From Beijerinckiaceae bacterium (lineage in GTDB: Bacteria > Pseudomonadota > Alphaproteobacteria > Rhizobiales > Beijerinckiaceae), in contig JAIETL010000003.1 in NCBI GenBank assembly GCA_019745195.1, forward strand, positions 1 through 64,000: a DNA stretch of 64,000 nt. Reading direction: 5' to 3'. Every line of letters begins with the position of its first letter. The stretch's first letter is position 1. This document shows positions 7,796 to 16,600 of the stretch, one piece after another. The translations under genes were made by a program, and so were the position numbers. The notes under the pieces are model-generated. The model saw only the letters and a program-made list of their open reading frames with translations, searched no databases and was not told the origin of the DNA.

Positions 7796-8575
7796 TCAGC
7801 GGCCGATCGTCCATGTCGCGCTCTCGCTCCATTGTGACAGGGTGCGGTCGATCCAATTGCGTTGCGGCGCGACCAGCACGCCCTGGCTGAGCAGGCCGCA
7901 ACTCTTGCCCGACGGGCCTGTCGACCAGCTCGTGACGGCGACGACGCCGCCGCCATCTGTGAGCATCGGCCCACCGGAATCGCCCTGGCAGGCGCTGCCT
8001 CCGGGACGCCTGCCGAGCCCCGAAGGATCGGCGGCCCAGAGCAGGATGCGGCCCGGCCCGTAGGGCTCGACCGCCACGAGATCGGCCGAGCGATAGGTCC
8101 CGGTGGTGCGCGCATCGCCTTCGCGGGCGACGCCGTAGCCGGCGAGCGCAAGGTCTGAACCGGCGCGCGGCAGCGCGCCATCGACGAGGTTCGCCGGCTG
8201 GAAGCGCGCCGGCAGCGGCGCCGACAGACGCAGCAAGGCGAGATCGATCGAGCGGCGGCGGGCGGTGATCGCCTTGGCGTGGAACTCGGGATGGAGCGCG
8301 ATCGTGGCCGGCGGGATCAGCACCGGCTCGCCGGAGCCGTCTTTCCAGTGGATGCGCAGCTCGGTTCCTCCCGAAGCGCAATGCGCCGCCGTCAGGATGG
8401 CGCGCGACGACAGGACGATGCCGGTGCAGACGCCGCCGCGCGCGTTCAGGACCATCAGCGTCGAGGCCGCGGCCGGGCCGCCTTCGCGTCCGCCGACGAC
8501 CGCTGACGCCTTTTGCGATGCGAGCGCGCCGGCGAAAGCCAACGCCGAGACAACGATCCGAAATCCGACGTGCAT
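7796..8575 (-). CDS. secreted chymotrypsin-fold (S1) serine protease, copy 2
   Basis: About 259 residues, paralogous to the protease at 6892-7731 and upstream of it on the minus strand. The signal peptide ends KASA and is followed at once by VVGG. Catalytic residues: His in LTAAHC, Asp in IDLALLRL, Ser in CQGDSGGP. Residue 189 is Ser, as in chymotrypsin. ATG 8575 has GAGGAG six bases upstream, which fixes the start; a longer in-frame start would lose the signal peptide position. The two genes probably form an operon transcribed against the GTA genes. Promoter space is only the roughly 75 bp shared with g6. Confidence 0.88.
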   Translation of the reverse strand: MHVGFRIVVSALAFAGALASQKASAVVGGREGGPAAASTLMVLNARGGVCTGIVLSSRAILTAAHCASGGTELRIHWKDGSGEPVLIPPATIALHPEFHAKAITARRRSIDLALLRLSAPLPARFQPANLVDGALPRAGSDLALAGYGVAREGDARTTGTYRSADLVAVEPYGPGRILLWAADPSGLGRRPGGSACQGDSGGPMLTDGGGVVAVTSWSTGPSGKSCGLLSQGVLVAPQRNWIDRTLSQWSESATWTIGR

Positions 8576-8649
8576 CACGCGCTCCTCGCGACGGGAGCCG
8601 CTGGATAGCGCGTCGCAGCCCAGAGTTGAACCCGCAATCGGAGCGACCC

Positions 8650-9219
8650 ATGACGCCCATCGCGCTGACCCCACCTATGGCCGAGCCGGTCTCGCTGACC
8701 GACGCCCGCCTGTTCCTGCGCCTCGACCAGAATGAGGAGGACGGGCTGCTCGGCACGCTCATCACCGCCGCGCGGCTGATGATCGAGGCCGCGTCCGGCC
8801 GCATGCTGATCGACCAGGACTGGCGCATCGTGCTCGACCGCTGGCCGGACGGCGGCGAAATCCGCCTGCCGCTGTCTCCGGTTCGCTCGATCAAGGCCGC
8901 CCGCGTCTATGACGCGCAAGGGGGCGCCCAAAGCGTGGCGACTGGCGCGCTTGCGCTCGATGGCAGCGCCGATCCGCCGGTGATCCGGTTGGTCGGGGCC
9001 GTTCCGGTCATCGGCCGGAAGCGCGGCGCGATCGAGATCGACATCGTCGCCGGATATGGCGACACGGCGGCCGCCGTGCCGGCCCTGCTGCGTCAGGCCG
9101 TGCTGCGGCTGGCGGCGCGCTGGTTCGAGGAGCGCGGCGATGTCGTCGGCCGCGATGCGGCGGCGCTGCCGGCCGAGATCATGGCGCTGGTCGCGCCGTT
9201 CCGCCGCATGAGGCTGTGA
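8650..9219 (+). CDS. GTA g6 head-tail connector (phiE125 gp8-like)
   Basis: About 189 residues. It shows the family pattern of SLTDARLFLRLDQNEEDGLL at the N-terminus, then AARLMIEAASGRML and a C-terminal VPALLRQAVLRLAARWFEERG helix. These proteins form the adaptor ring below the portal. ATG 8650 follows a weak GGAGCGA. It is the first GTA gene after the protease insertion and is separated from the capsid gene by about 1.77 kb. Downstream, g7 starts four bases after its stop. Confidence 0.85.
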   Translation: MTPIALTPPMAEPVSLTDARLFLRLDQNEEDGLLGTLITAARLMIEAASGRMLIDQDWRIVLDRWPDGGEIRLPLSPVRSIKAARVYDAQGGAQSVATGALALDGSADPPVIRLVGAVPVIGRKRGAIEIDIVAGYGDTAAAVPALLRQAVLRLAARWFEERGDVVGRDAAALPAEIMALVAPFRRMRL

Positions 9220-9223
9220 CGCC

Positions 9224-9568
9224 ATGGCTGGTGCTGGAGACGGGAATGCCCCGATCGGCGCGCTGCGCCTGAGACTGGTGCTGGAAGGGCCGGTGGCGAC
9301 ACCCGACGGGATTGGCGGCGCGACGCAAACCTTCGAGACCGTGGCCGCCGTCTGGGGCCGGGTCGAATGGCTCGGCGGCGGCGAGCGTTGGCGCATGGGC
9401 CGGCCCGAGCAGGTCGCGACGCACCGCATCACGCTGCGCTGGCGCGCCGGCGTCGATACCGGCCAGAGGCTGCGCGATGGCGCGCGCCTCTACGACATTC
9501 GCGCCGTGGCCGATCCCGATGGCGGGCGGCGGCGTCTGGTCTGCCTGGTCGAGGAGAGTTCGCCATGA
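9224..9568 (+). CDS. GTA g7 head closure / head-tail adaptor protein
   Basis: A 114-residue protein of the SPP1 gp16 / HK97 gp10-like head-closure type: LRLRLVLEGPVATPDGIGGA, then AAVWGRVEWLGGGERWRMGRP and HRITLRWRAGVDTGQRLRDG, a characteristic beta-barrel pattern. It would close the connector and form the tail interface. Its stop overlaps the g8 start by ATGA. Confidence 0.85.
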   Translation: MAGAGDGNAPIGALRLRLVLEGPVATPDGIGGATQTFETVAAVWGRVEWLGGGERWRMGRPEQVATHRITLRWRAGVDTGQRLRDGARLYDIRAVADPDGGRRRLVCLVEESSP

Positions 9569-9975
9569 GCGATGCGATTCTGGCGCTTCGCGCGGCCATT
9601 CAGGCGCGGCTCGTCGCTGATGCTCCGCTGACCGCGCTGATCGGCGCAGGCCGTGTCCATGACGAGGCGCCGCGCGCCGCGCTCGGTGTCTATGTCGTCC
9701 ATGGCGAGGTGGACGCCCGCGACTGGTCGACGGGCTCCGACAAGGGCTGCGAACAGGATGTCTCGCTCGTCGTCTGGGCCGGCGAGAGCGCCTCCGCGAA
9801 ACAGGCGCTGCAGGCGGCGGCCTGCATCGTCGTCGCGCTCGACGATGCCGAACTGACGCTGCCCGGCCACCGGCTGATCAATCTGCGCTGGCAGGCGAGC
9901 CGGCTCGCCCGCGATCCCAAGACCGGGCTGCCCTTCGTCACGATCCGGCTGCGGGCCGTGACCGAGACGCTCTGA
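9565..9975 (+). CDS. GTA g8 tail completion/terminator protein (DUF3168)
   Basis: About 136 residues with DUF3168 features: LRAAIQARLVADAPLTALIG, the VYVVHGEVDARDWSTGSDKG segment, and a C-terminal VTIRLRAVTETL strand. The family caps the tail tube at the head-proximal end. The start lies within the ATGA overlap with g7; a longer in-frame opening upstream is antisense-like and rejected. Confidence 0.88.
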   Translation: MSDAILALRAAIQARLVADAPLTALIGAGRVHDEAPRAALGVYVVHGEVDARDWSTGSDKGCEQDVSLVVWAGESASAKQALQAAACIVVALDDAELTLPGHRLINLRWQASRLARDPKTGLPFVTIRLRAVTETL

Positions 9976-10006
9976 CCCATTTCCACATCATCGAAGGAGA
10001 GGCCGG

Positions 10007-10417
10007 ATGTCGGCACAGAAGGGCAAGGATCTGCTGCTCAAGGCGGCGGATGCGGGCGGGGCTTTCGTCACCGTCGCGGGGCTGCGCGCCCGCCAGATCG
10101 CGTTCAACGCCGAGAGCGTCGACGTGACCCATGCCGAGTCCGCCGGGCGCTGGCGCGAACTGCTTGCCGGGGCCGGCGCGCGCCGCGCCAGCATCAGCGG
10201 GGCGGGTGTCTTCAAGGACGAGGCGTCAGACGCGCTGCTGCGGCAGATATTCTTCGACGGCGTGATCCGGGACTGGCAGGTGATCGTGCCCGATTTCGGC
10301 ACCATCGCCGGGCCGTTCCAGATCACCAGCCTCGAATATCGCGGCGACCACGCCGCCGAAGTGACGTTCGAGCTGTCGTTGGATTCGGCGGGTGCGCTCG
10401 CCTTCACGGTGCTGTGA
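10007..10417 (+). CDS. GTA g9 major tail protein (TP901-1-like)
   Basis: A 136-residue tail-tube subunit. Recognisable segments are GKDLLLKAADAGGAFVTVAG, then FNAESVDVTHAESAGRWREL and FELSLDSAGALAFTVL at the end, as in the phage major tail protein family. GGAGAGG precedes the ATG. It stacks into the flexible tail tube around the tape measure protein. Confidence 0.9.
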   Translation: MSAQKGKDLLLKAADAGGAFVTVAGLRARQIAFNAESVDVTHAESAGRWRELLAGAGARRASISGAGVFKDEASDALLRQIFFDGVIRDWQVIVPDFGTIAGPFQITSLEYRGDHAAEVTFELSLDSAGALAFTVL

Positions 10418-10427
10418 GGAGCCGGCG

Positions 10428-10784
10428 ATGAGCAACCGCTACCGGGGCGAGACAGCTTTGATGGTCGACGGCCAGCCACTGCCGATGCGTTTGACGCTGG
10501 GCGCGCTCGCCGAGTTGGAGCAGGCTTTTTCCGTCGACAGCCTGCCGGCGCTGGGCGAGCGCTTCGTTGGCGGCAGGCTCTCGGCGCAGGATATCACCCG
10601 TATCTTGGGTGCCGGCCTCCGAGGGGCCGGCGGCAGTGTCAGTGACATCCAGGTTGCAGGGCTCGCCTTCGACGGCGGGCTCAACGGCGCGATCCAGGCC
10701 GCGATCGCGCTGCTCGACGCGACATTCGGCGAAGCAGGCGAGGGCGGGCAAGCCACGCGCCCTCCGCAGCCGCCGGCGCGCTGA
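10428..10784 (+). CDS. GTA g10 family protein (tail assembly chaperone, GTA_gp10)
   Basis: About 118 residues: NRYRGETALMVDGQPLPMRL, LTLGALAELEQAF, then GGRLSAQDITRILGAGLRGAG, matching the GTA gp10 family. By position, between tail tube and tape measure, it corresponds to the lambda gpG role, chaperoning tail assembly. The C-terminus is Gly/Pro-rich. The next chaperone-like gene lies in the -1 frame and has no conventional start (see the g10.1 entry). Confidence 0.85.
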   Translation: MSNRYRGETALMVDGQPLPMRLTLGALAELEQAFSVDSLPALGERFVGGRLSAQDITRILGAGLRGAGGSVSDIQVAGLAFDGGLNGAIQAAIALLDATFGEAGEGGQATRPPQPPAR

Positions 10785-10987
10785 CCCCGCCGGCGGCCGA
10801 GCCCTTTCCCTGGCGCGATGTGATGGCCTTCGGGTTGGGGCGTCTGTGCTGGACGCCCGAGACCTTCTGGGCCGCGACGCCGCGCGAGATCGCTGCGGCG
10901 CTGCGGGCGCATGAGCGCGCTTCGCCAAGTGGCGCGCCGGCCCGCGAGACGCTGTCGCGGCTTATGGCGGCCTTTCCCGACGCGTGA
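10781..10987 (+). CDS. GTA g10.1-like tail assembly chaperone part, no canonical start codon
   Basis: In the -1 frame relative to g10 there is a conserved-looking segment with FPWRDVMAFGLGRLCWTPE, TFWAATPREIAAALRAHE and a C-terminal LSRLMAAFPDA, typical of the small rcc01693-like GTA protein before the tape measure. The frame is open from 10646, but I find no ATG, GTG or TTG before the conserved FPW. The first are GTG 10820 and ATG 10823, inside the domain. Candidate initiations are CTG 10781, overlapping the g10 stop as CTGA, or a -1 ribosomal frameshift from g10 analogous to lambda gpG/gpGT. The start given here is the CTG and is provisional. Confidence 0.6.
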   Translation: MTPPAAEPFPWRDVMAFGLGRLCWTPETFWAATPREIAAALRAHERASPSGAPARETLSRLMAAFPDA

Positions 10988-11025
10988 CGCCGCTCACACA
11001 CTTCCATCAGGAGCTTTCGATCATC

Positions 11026-11655
11026 ATGGCCGACGATGATTTCACGGGCGAATCCGGTTCCGCTTCACGCTTTTCGGACCTGCGTTCGATGGACCGGCTG
11101 ACCAGGAGCCTGAGCAAATCGGCCGATGGCTTCGGCAAGGCGATCAGCAATGCCTTCGCCAAGGGCATCGTCGAGGGCAAGCGCTTCGAGGACGTGCTGC
11201 GCAACGTCGGCAAGTCGATCACGCAAGGCTTGCTCAAGACGGCGCTGCAGCCGCTGACCAGCGGCTTGTCGAGCCTGCTCACCACGGGCGTGACGAGCCT
11301 GACCGGGTTGTTCACGGGCGGGCTCTCCAGCCTCACTGGCCTGTCGGGCCTCGGCAAGGCGGCCGGGAGCATCTCGGTCGCGCCCTTCGCCGATGGCGGC
11401 GTGATCGCGCAGCCCTCCTATTTTCCGCTCGGGCGCGGGCTGGGGCTGATGGGCGAGGCCGGCGCGGAGGCGATCCTGCCCCTGTCGCGCGGACCGGACG
11501 GCAAGCTCGGCGTCAGCGCCGGCGGCGCGGCCGCACGCCCCATGAATGTCACCGTCCAGGTCTCGACCCCCGACGCCGACAGCTTCCGCCGTTCGGAGGC
11601 GCAGGTCTCGGCCGCGATCGCCCGGGCCGTGGCGCGCGGCAGCCGGGCTTTGTGA
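11026..11655 (+). CDS. GTA g11 tape measure protein
   Basis: About 209 residues, short as in RcGTA, which has a short tail. It contains helical SLSKSADGFGKAISNAFAKG and then GKRFEDVLRNVGKSITQGLL, a Gly/Leu/Ser-rich hydrophobic region, and the C-terminal FADGGVIAQPSYFPLG plus GLMGEAGAEAILPLSRG motif typical of phage tape measure tails. ATG 11026 follows AGGAG. An in-frame GTG at 10984, overlapping the g10.1 stop, would add 14 residues. Confidence 0.9.
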   Translation: MADDDFTGESGSASRFSDLRSMDRLTRSLSKSADGFGKAISNAFAKGIVEGKRFEDVLRNVGKSITQGLLKTALQPLTSGLSSLLTTGVTSLTGLFTGGLSSLTGLSGLGKAAGSISVAPFADGGVIAQPSYFPLGRGLGLMGEAGAEAILPLSRGPDGKLGVSAGGAAARPMNVTVQVSTPDADSFRRSEAQVSAAIARAVARGSRAL

Positions 11656-11674
11656 GCAGCGAGAGGGTAAGCCG

Positions 11675-12316
11675 ATGACCGATTTCCACGATATCCGCTT
11701 TCCGCTCGACATTTCGCGCGGCGCGCGCGGCGGGCCGGAGCGGCTGACGCAGGTCGTCACGCTGGCTTCGGGCCGCGAGGTCCGCAACAGCCGCTGGGCC
11801 CAATCGCGTCGGCGCTACGATGCCGGCGTCGGCGTCCGCACGCTGGATGCGCTCAGCGCCATCGTCGCCTTCTTCGAGGAGCGGCGCGGCCGGCTCCATG
11901 GCTTCAGATGGCGCGACCAGCTCGACTGGAAGAGCTGCCCGCCCTCGCAGACGCCGACAGCGCTCGACCAGACCATCGGCGTCGGCGACGGCGTCAACGC
12001 GACGTTCCAGCTCGCCAAGGATTACGGCACGGGCATCGCCACCTATCGGCGCGCCATCACCAAGCCATGGCATGGCGAGGTGAAGCTCGCCGTCGACGGC
12101 GTGGTTCAGCCGCAGCCGGGTCATGTCGCAACGAACGCCGCGACCGGCGTCGTCACCTTCGCGCCCGGCCATATCCCGCCGCCCGGCAGCCTGGTTACGG
12201 CCGGCTTCCTCTTCGATGTGCCGGTGCGCTTCGACATCGACGCGATCGAGGTCGATCTCTCGGCCTTCGAGGCTGGCGAGATCCCGCGCATCCCCGTCGT
12301 CGAGATCATTGCCTGA
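11675..12316 (+). CDS. GTA g12 distal tail protein (DUF2460)
   Basis: About 213 residues. DUF2460 signatures: DIRFPLDISRGARGGPE, RNSRWAQSRRRYDAG, then FFEERRGRLHGFRWRDQLDW, and a C-terminal VPVRFDIDAIEVDLSAFEAG. In the RcGTA particle this protein forms the distal tail ring connecting the tube to the hub. ATG 11675 is preceded by GAGAGGG. Confidence 0.92.
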   Translation: MTDFHDIRFPLDISRGARGGPERLTQVVTLASGREVRNSRWAQSRRRYDAGVGVRTLDALSAIVAFFEERRGRLHGFRWRDQLDWKSCPPSQTPTALDQTIGVGDGVNATFQLAKDYGTGIATYRRAITKPWHGEVKLAVDGVVQPQPGHVATNAATGVVTFAPGHIPPPGSLVTAGFLFDVPVRFDIDAIEVDLSAFEAGEIPRIPVVEIIA

Positions 12317-12326
12317 AGGAGTTTCC

Positions 12327-13205
12327 ATGCGCGACATTCCTGCCGGTCTCGCGGCCCATCTCGCGCGGGCCGCGACGACGCTCTGCCGCTGCTGGAGCCT
12401 GACCCGGCGCGACGGGCTGGTGCTCGGTTTCACCGACCATGACCGGCCGCTGGCCTTCGACGGCGTCACCTTTCAGGAGACGACCGGGCTGGAGGCAGCC
12501 GAGGGCGCGGCCGAACTCGGCTTCGCGGTCGGCGGGGGCGAGGTGTCTGGCGCTTTCGCGGCCGTGGGTCTCAATGAGGCCGATCTGGCGCGTGGGCTCT
12601 ATGACGACGCCCGCGTCTCGATCTGGCTGGTGAATTGGGCGGACGTCTCGGAGCGGCTGCTGCTCGAGACCGGCTTCGTCGGCGAAATCAAGCGCGGCGA
12701 CCTCGCCTTCAGCGCCGAGGTGCGGGGACTGGCGAAGGCCTTCGACGAGGAGCGCGGCCGGCTCTACACCCGCGCCTGCAACGCCGATCTCGGCGACGCC
12801 CGCTGCGGCGTGGCGCTTTCGCCCGTGGCGGGGACTGTGTCGACAACCGATGGCCGGCTTTCACTCGGCGCGCCGGCGCTCGCCCCCTTTCCCGATGCGC
12901 ATTTCAGCGGCGGGCGGCTGGTGTTCACCGGCGGCGGCAATGCCGGCTTCGTCACCGAGGTAAAGCGCCATGCCGCCGACGGCCTCGGCACGCTCCAGCT
13001 TTGGCAGGCCCCGCCGGCGCCGATCATGGTGGGCGACGCCCTTCAGGTCACGGCGGGCTGCGACAAGAGCTTCTCGACCTGCCGCACGAAGTTCGGAAAT
13101 GGAATCAACTTCCGCGGTTTTCCGCACATGCCCGGGAACGATTTCATCATCGGCGGCGTCGGGCCGGGCGATGGCGCGCTCGATGGCGGGAGTCTGTTCC
13201 GATGA
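12327..13205 (+). CDS. GTA g13 tail hub protein (DUF2163)
   Basis: About 292 residues. DUF2163 family: TLCRCWSLTRRDGLVLGFTD at the N-terminus, then FVGEIKRGDLAFSAEVRGL. Four cysteines in the C-terminal half are arranged as CNADLGDARC and later CDKSFSTC. This resembles lambda gpL-type hub proteins, in which cysteines bind an iron-sulfur cluster. It ends with FRGFPHMPGNDFIIGG. AAGGAG precedes the ATG, and the stop overlaps g14 by ATGA. Confidence 0.92.
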   Translation: MRDIPAGLAAHLARAATTLCRCWSLTRRDGLVLGFTDHDRPLAFDGVTFQETTGLEAAEGAAELGFAVGGGEVSGAFAAVGLNEADLARGLYDDARVSIWLVNWADVSERLLLETGFVGEIKRGDLAFSAEVRGLAKAFDEERGRLYTRACNADLGDARCGVALSPVAGTVSTTDGRLSLGAPALAPFPDAHFSGGRLVFTGGGNAGFVTEVKRHAADGLGTLQLWQAPPAPIMVGDALQVTAGCDKSFSTCRTKFGNGINFRGFPHMPGNDFIIGGVGPGDGALDGGSLFR

Positions 13206-13651
13206 GCGGGCCGGCGGTCACACGCGCCGACATCGTCTCGGCGGCCAACCACTGGCTCGGCACGCCCTATCATCACCAGGCCTCGCTGCGCGGGGTCGGC
13301 TGCGACTGCCTCGGCCTCGTGCGCGGGGTCTGGCGCGACTTGCATGGCGAGGAGCCCGAGCCCGTGCCAGCCTATTCGCCGCTCTGGGCCGAGAGCCTCG
13401 GCGAGGAGAGTTTGGCGGCAGCCGCTTTAAGGCATCTTCGTCCGGTTCCGCTCGACGCGGTCCGTCCCGGCGACGTGCTGCTGTTCCGCTGGCGCGCGCA
13501 CATCCCCGCCAAGCATTGCGCCATCCTGAGCGCGCCCGATCGCATCATCCACGCCCATGACGGAGCCTGCGTCGCCGAGGTCGCGCTGACGCCGTGGTGG
13601 CGGCGGCATCTCAGCCACGCCTTTTCCTTTCCGGAGGTTGCCGACCGATGA
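13202..13651 (+). CDS. GTA g14 NlpC/P60-type cell-wall peptidase
   Basis: About 149 residues. The catalytic Cys lies in GVGCDCLGLVRGVW, the first His in AKHCAILS and the following polar residue in RIIHAHDG, as in NlpC/P60 papain-like peptidases. Located at the tail tip, it is expected to open peptidoglycan during GTA DNA delivery. Translation is coupled to g13 and to g15 through ATGA overlaps (13202 and 13648). Confidence 0.92.
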   Translation: MSGPAVTRADIVSAANHWLGTPYHHQASLRGVGCDCLGLVRGVWRDLHGEEPEPVPAYSPLWAESLGEESLAAAALRHLRPVPLDAVRPGDVLLFRWRAHIPAKHCAILSAPDRIIHAHDGACVAEVALTPWWRRHLSHAFSFPEVADR

Positions 13652-16600
13652 GCACGCTCGTTCTCCAGGTCGCAGGGGCGGCGCTCGGTACGGCTCTGGG
13701 CGGGCCTTTCGGGGCCATTCTCGGCCAGGCCATCGGCGGCCTCGCCGGCGCGCAGATCGACCAGGCGCTGCTCAACAGCGGCGGCGGCAAGGCGATCGAG
13801 GGGCCGCGCCTGAAAGAGGCGGAGGGCCTCGCCTCGACCGAAGGGGCGGCGATCCCGCGCGTCTACGGCCGCGCACGGGTCGGCGGGCAATTGATCTGGG
13901 CGACGCGCTTCGAGGAGCAGATCAACGTCACCAAGAGCCGCGCCAAGGGCGGCGGCAAAAGCATGGGCGGCCAGAAGACGACCGAGACGACCTATAGTTA
14001 CTTCGCCAATCTCGCGGTCGGCCTCTGCGAGGGGCCGATCGCCTTCGTGCGGCGCGTCTGGGCCGACGGGCGCGAGCTCGACGTCTCGACTGTGACGATG
14101 CGGCTATGGGCCGGCTATGGGAACGAGGAACTCGATCCGCTCATCGCTGCGAAGGAGGCGGGCGAAGCCCCGGCCTATCGCGATACGGCCTATGTCGTAT
14201 TCGAGCGCTTTCCCCTGGCCGATTACGGCAACCGCGTGCCGCAATTCTCCTTCGAGGTGGTGCGCGGCGTCGATGGGCTCGGCAATATGGTGCGGGCCGT
14301 CACGCTGATCCCGGGCGCCGGCGAGTTCGTCTACGAGACGCGGCTCGTCAGCCACGAGCCCGAGCCCGGCGCGACCGAGAGTCTGACCCGCCACCAGCTT
14401 TTCGGCCCGGCCGATGCCGAGACCGCGCTGTTCCACCTCAAGGCGCTCTGCCCGAACCTTCGCCGCGTCGCGGTGGTGATCTCGTGGTTCGGCGACGATC
14501 TGCGCGCCGGCGCCTGCACCATCGCGCCGCGCGTCGAGATACCCCTCAAACCGACCATCGGAGCCGAGTGGTCGGTCGCCGGCCTGACCCGGCCGGTGGC
14601 GCGTGTCGTCAGCCAAATCGAGGGCCGTCCGGCCTTCGGCGGCACGCCCTCCGACGAGAGCGTCATCGCGCTGATCCGCCGGCTGCGCGACGTGCTGGGG
14701 CTTGAGGTTGTGCTCTACCCCTTCGTGATGATGGACATCCCCGGCGGAAACGAATTGCCGGACCCGGTCTCGGGTGCGGCCGGCCAGCCACGCTATCCCT
14801 GGCGCGGACGCATCACCTGCGACCCCGCGCCCGAAAGCGCAGGCAGCGTGGACGGTACGGGCGCGGCCGAGGCGCAGGTCGCAGCCTTTCTCGGCACGGT
14901 CGCGCCCGCCGATATGGGCCTCGTCGGCGATCAGGTGATCTGCGCGAAGCCCGACGAGTGGAGCTATCGCCGGCTCGTGATGCATTGCGCCGCGCTGGCG
15001 CAGGCCGCGGGCGGTGTCGCGGGCTTCGTGCTCGGCTCGGAACTGGTCGGGTTGACGCGGGTGCGTGGGGCGTCGGGCTATCCGATGGTCGACGGGCTGG
15101 TTTCGCTTGCCGGCGACGTCGAGACCATGCTGCCCGAGGCCAGGCTGACCTATGCCGCCGACTGGACGGAATACGGCGCGCATGTCCGCAATGGCGGGCA
15201 GGATGTGTCCTTTCCGCTCGACCCGCTCTGGGCCTCGCCGGCGATCGACGCCATCGGCATCGATTTTTATGCACCGCTCTCGGATTGGCGCGACACGAGC
15301 AGCCATCTTGACGCAGAGGTCGCGCGCGGGCCGAGCGATGTCGCCTATCTGCGCGGCAGGCTGAATTCCGGCGAGGCCTATGACTGGTACTATGCCGGCC
15401 CCGGCTGGCGCGAGGCGCAGCAGCGCCTGCCGATCACCGACGGAGCCTATGGCAAGCCCTGGGTCTTCCGACCCAAGGACCTGTGGAATTGGTGGAGCCA
15501 GCCGCATGTCGCGCGCAGCGGTGGCGTGGAAACGACGGCGACGGCCTATGTGCCGGGCTCCAAGCCGATCTGGCTGACGGAGGTCGGCGTTCCCGCCATC
15601 GACAAGGGCGGCAATGGGCCGAGCTTTTTCCCCGATCCGAAATCGGCCGATAGCGGCAGGCCTTACTTTTCCAGCGGCGCGCGCGACGATCTGGTGCAGC
15701 ATCGGGCGCTGGAGGCGATCCTGTCGGGTTTCGATCCGGCGCTGCCGGGCTTCGAGGCGAGCCGTAATCCGGTTCATCCGACCAGCGGCTTGCGCATGGT
15801 CGATCCGGCCTGCGTTTTCGTCTGGAGCTGGGATGCGCGGCCGTTTCCGGCCTTTCCGGAACTCACCGGGGCCTGGGCCGATGGCGCGAACTGGCAGACC
15901 GGCCACTGGATCAACGGCCGCATCGAAGGCGCGCCGGTCGATCGGCTGATCAAGGAGGTGCTGGCCGATCTCGGCCTGCCGGCCGCTGACGAGATCGTGG
16001 TCGACGGCTTCGTCGACGGTTATGTGCTCGACCGGCCGATGTCGGCGCGGCAGGCGCTGGAGCCGCTGGCGCAGGCCTTCGGCTTCGACGCCATCATGAG
16101 CGGCGGCCGGCTGGTGTTTCGCGGACGCGGCGGCAGGGTCGCGCGGGTGCTCGCAAGCGACGACTGGCTGCCCGGCCGCGACGGCAGCCCCTATGAACTG
16201 CGCCGCGCGCAGGAAACGGAACTGCCGCGAGAGCTGCGGCTCGGCTTCGCCGATGGCGACGCGACCTATCGCCGGGCCGCCGCCTCGTCGCGCCGTCTGG
16301 CCGGGGCGGCCCGGCGCGAAAGCGCGGTCGAGACCGCGATCGTGACCCGTGTGGCCGAAGGGCAGCGCCTCGCCGACCAGCGCTTGCAGGAAATCTGGTC
16401 GGGCCGCGAGACCGCCGAGTTCGAGCTCTCGCCGCGCCGCATCGATCTTGAGCCCGGCGACGTGGTGGCGTTGCCTGTCGATGGGGCGCAGCGCCTGTTC
16501 CGGTTGACGCGGATCAGCGATGGTCCGACCCGCAAGGCCAGTGCGCGCGCCGTGGAGCCCGCCGTCTACGCCAGCGCGGGCGCGCCCGTCGGGCCGATGC

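Noticed and set aside
10700-10784. Slippery heptamer for frameshifting near the end of g10
   Set aside because: Checked in-frame codons for X-XXY-YYZ; no standard heptamer present, so only the frame relationship is reported.
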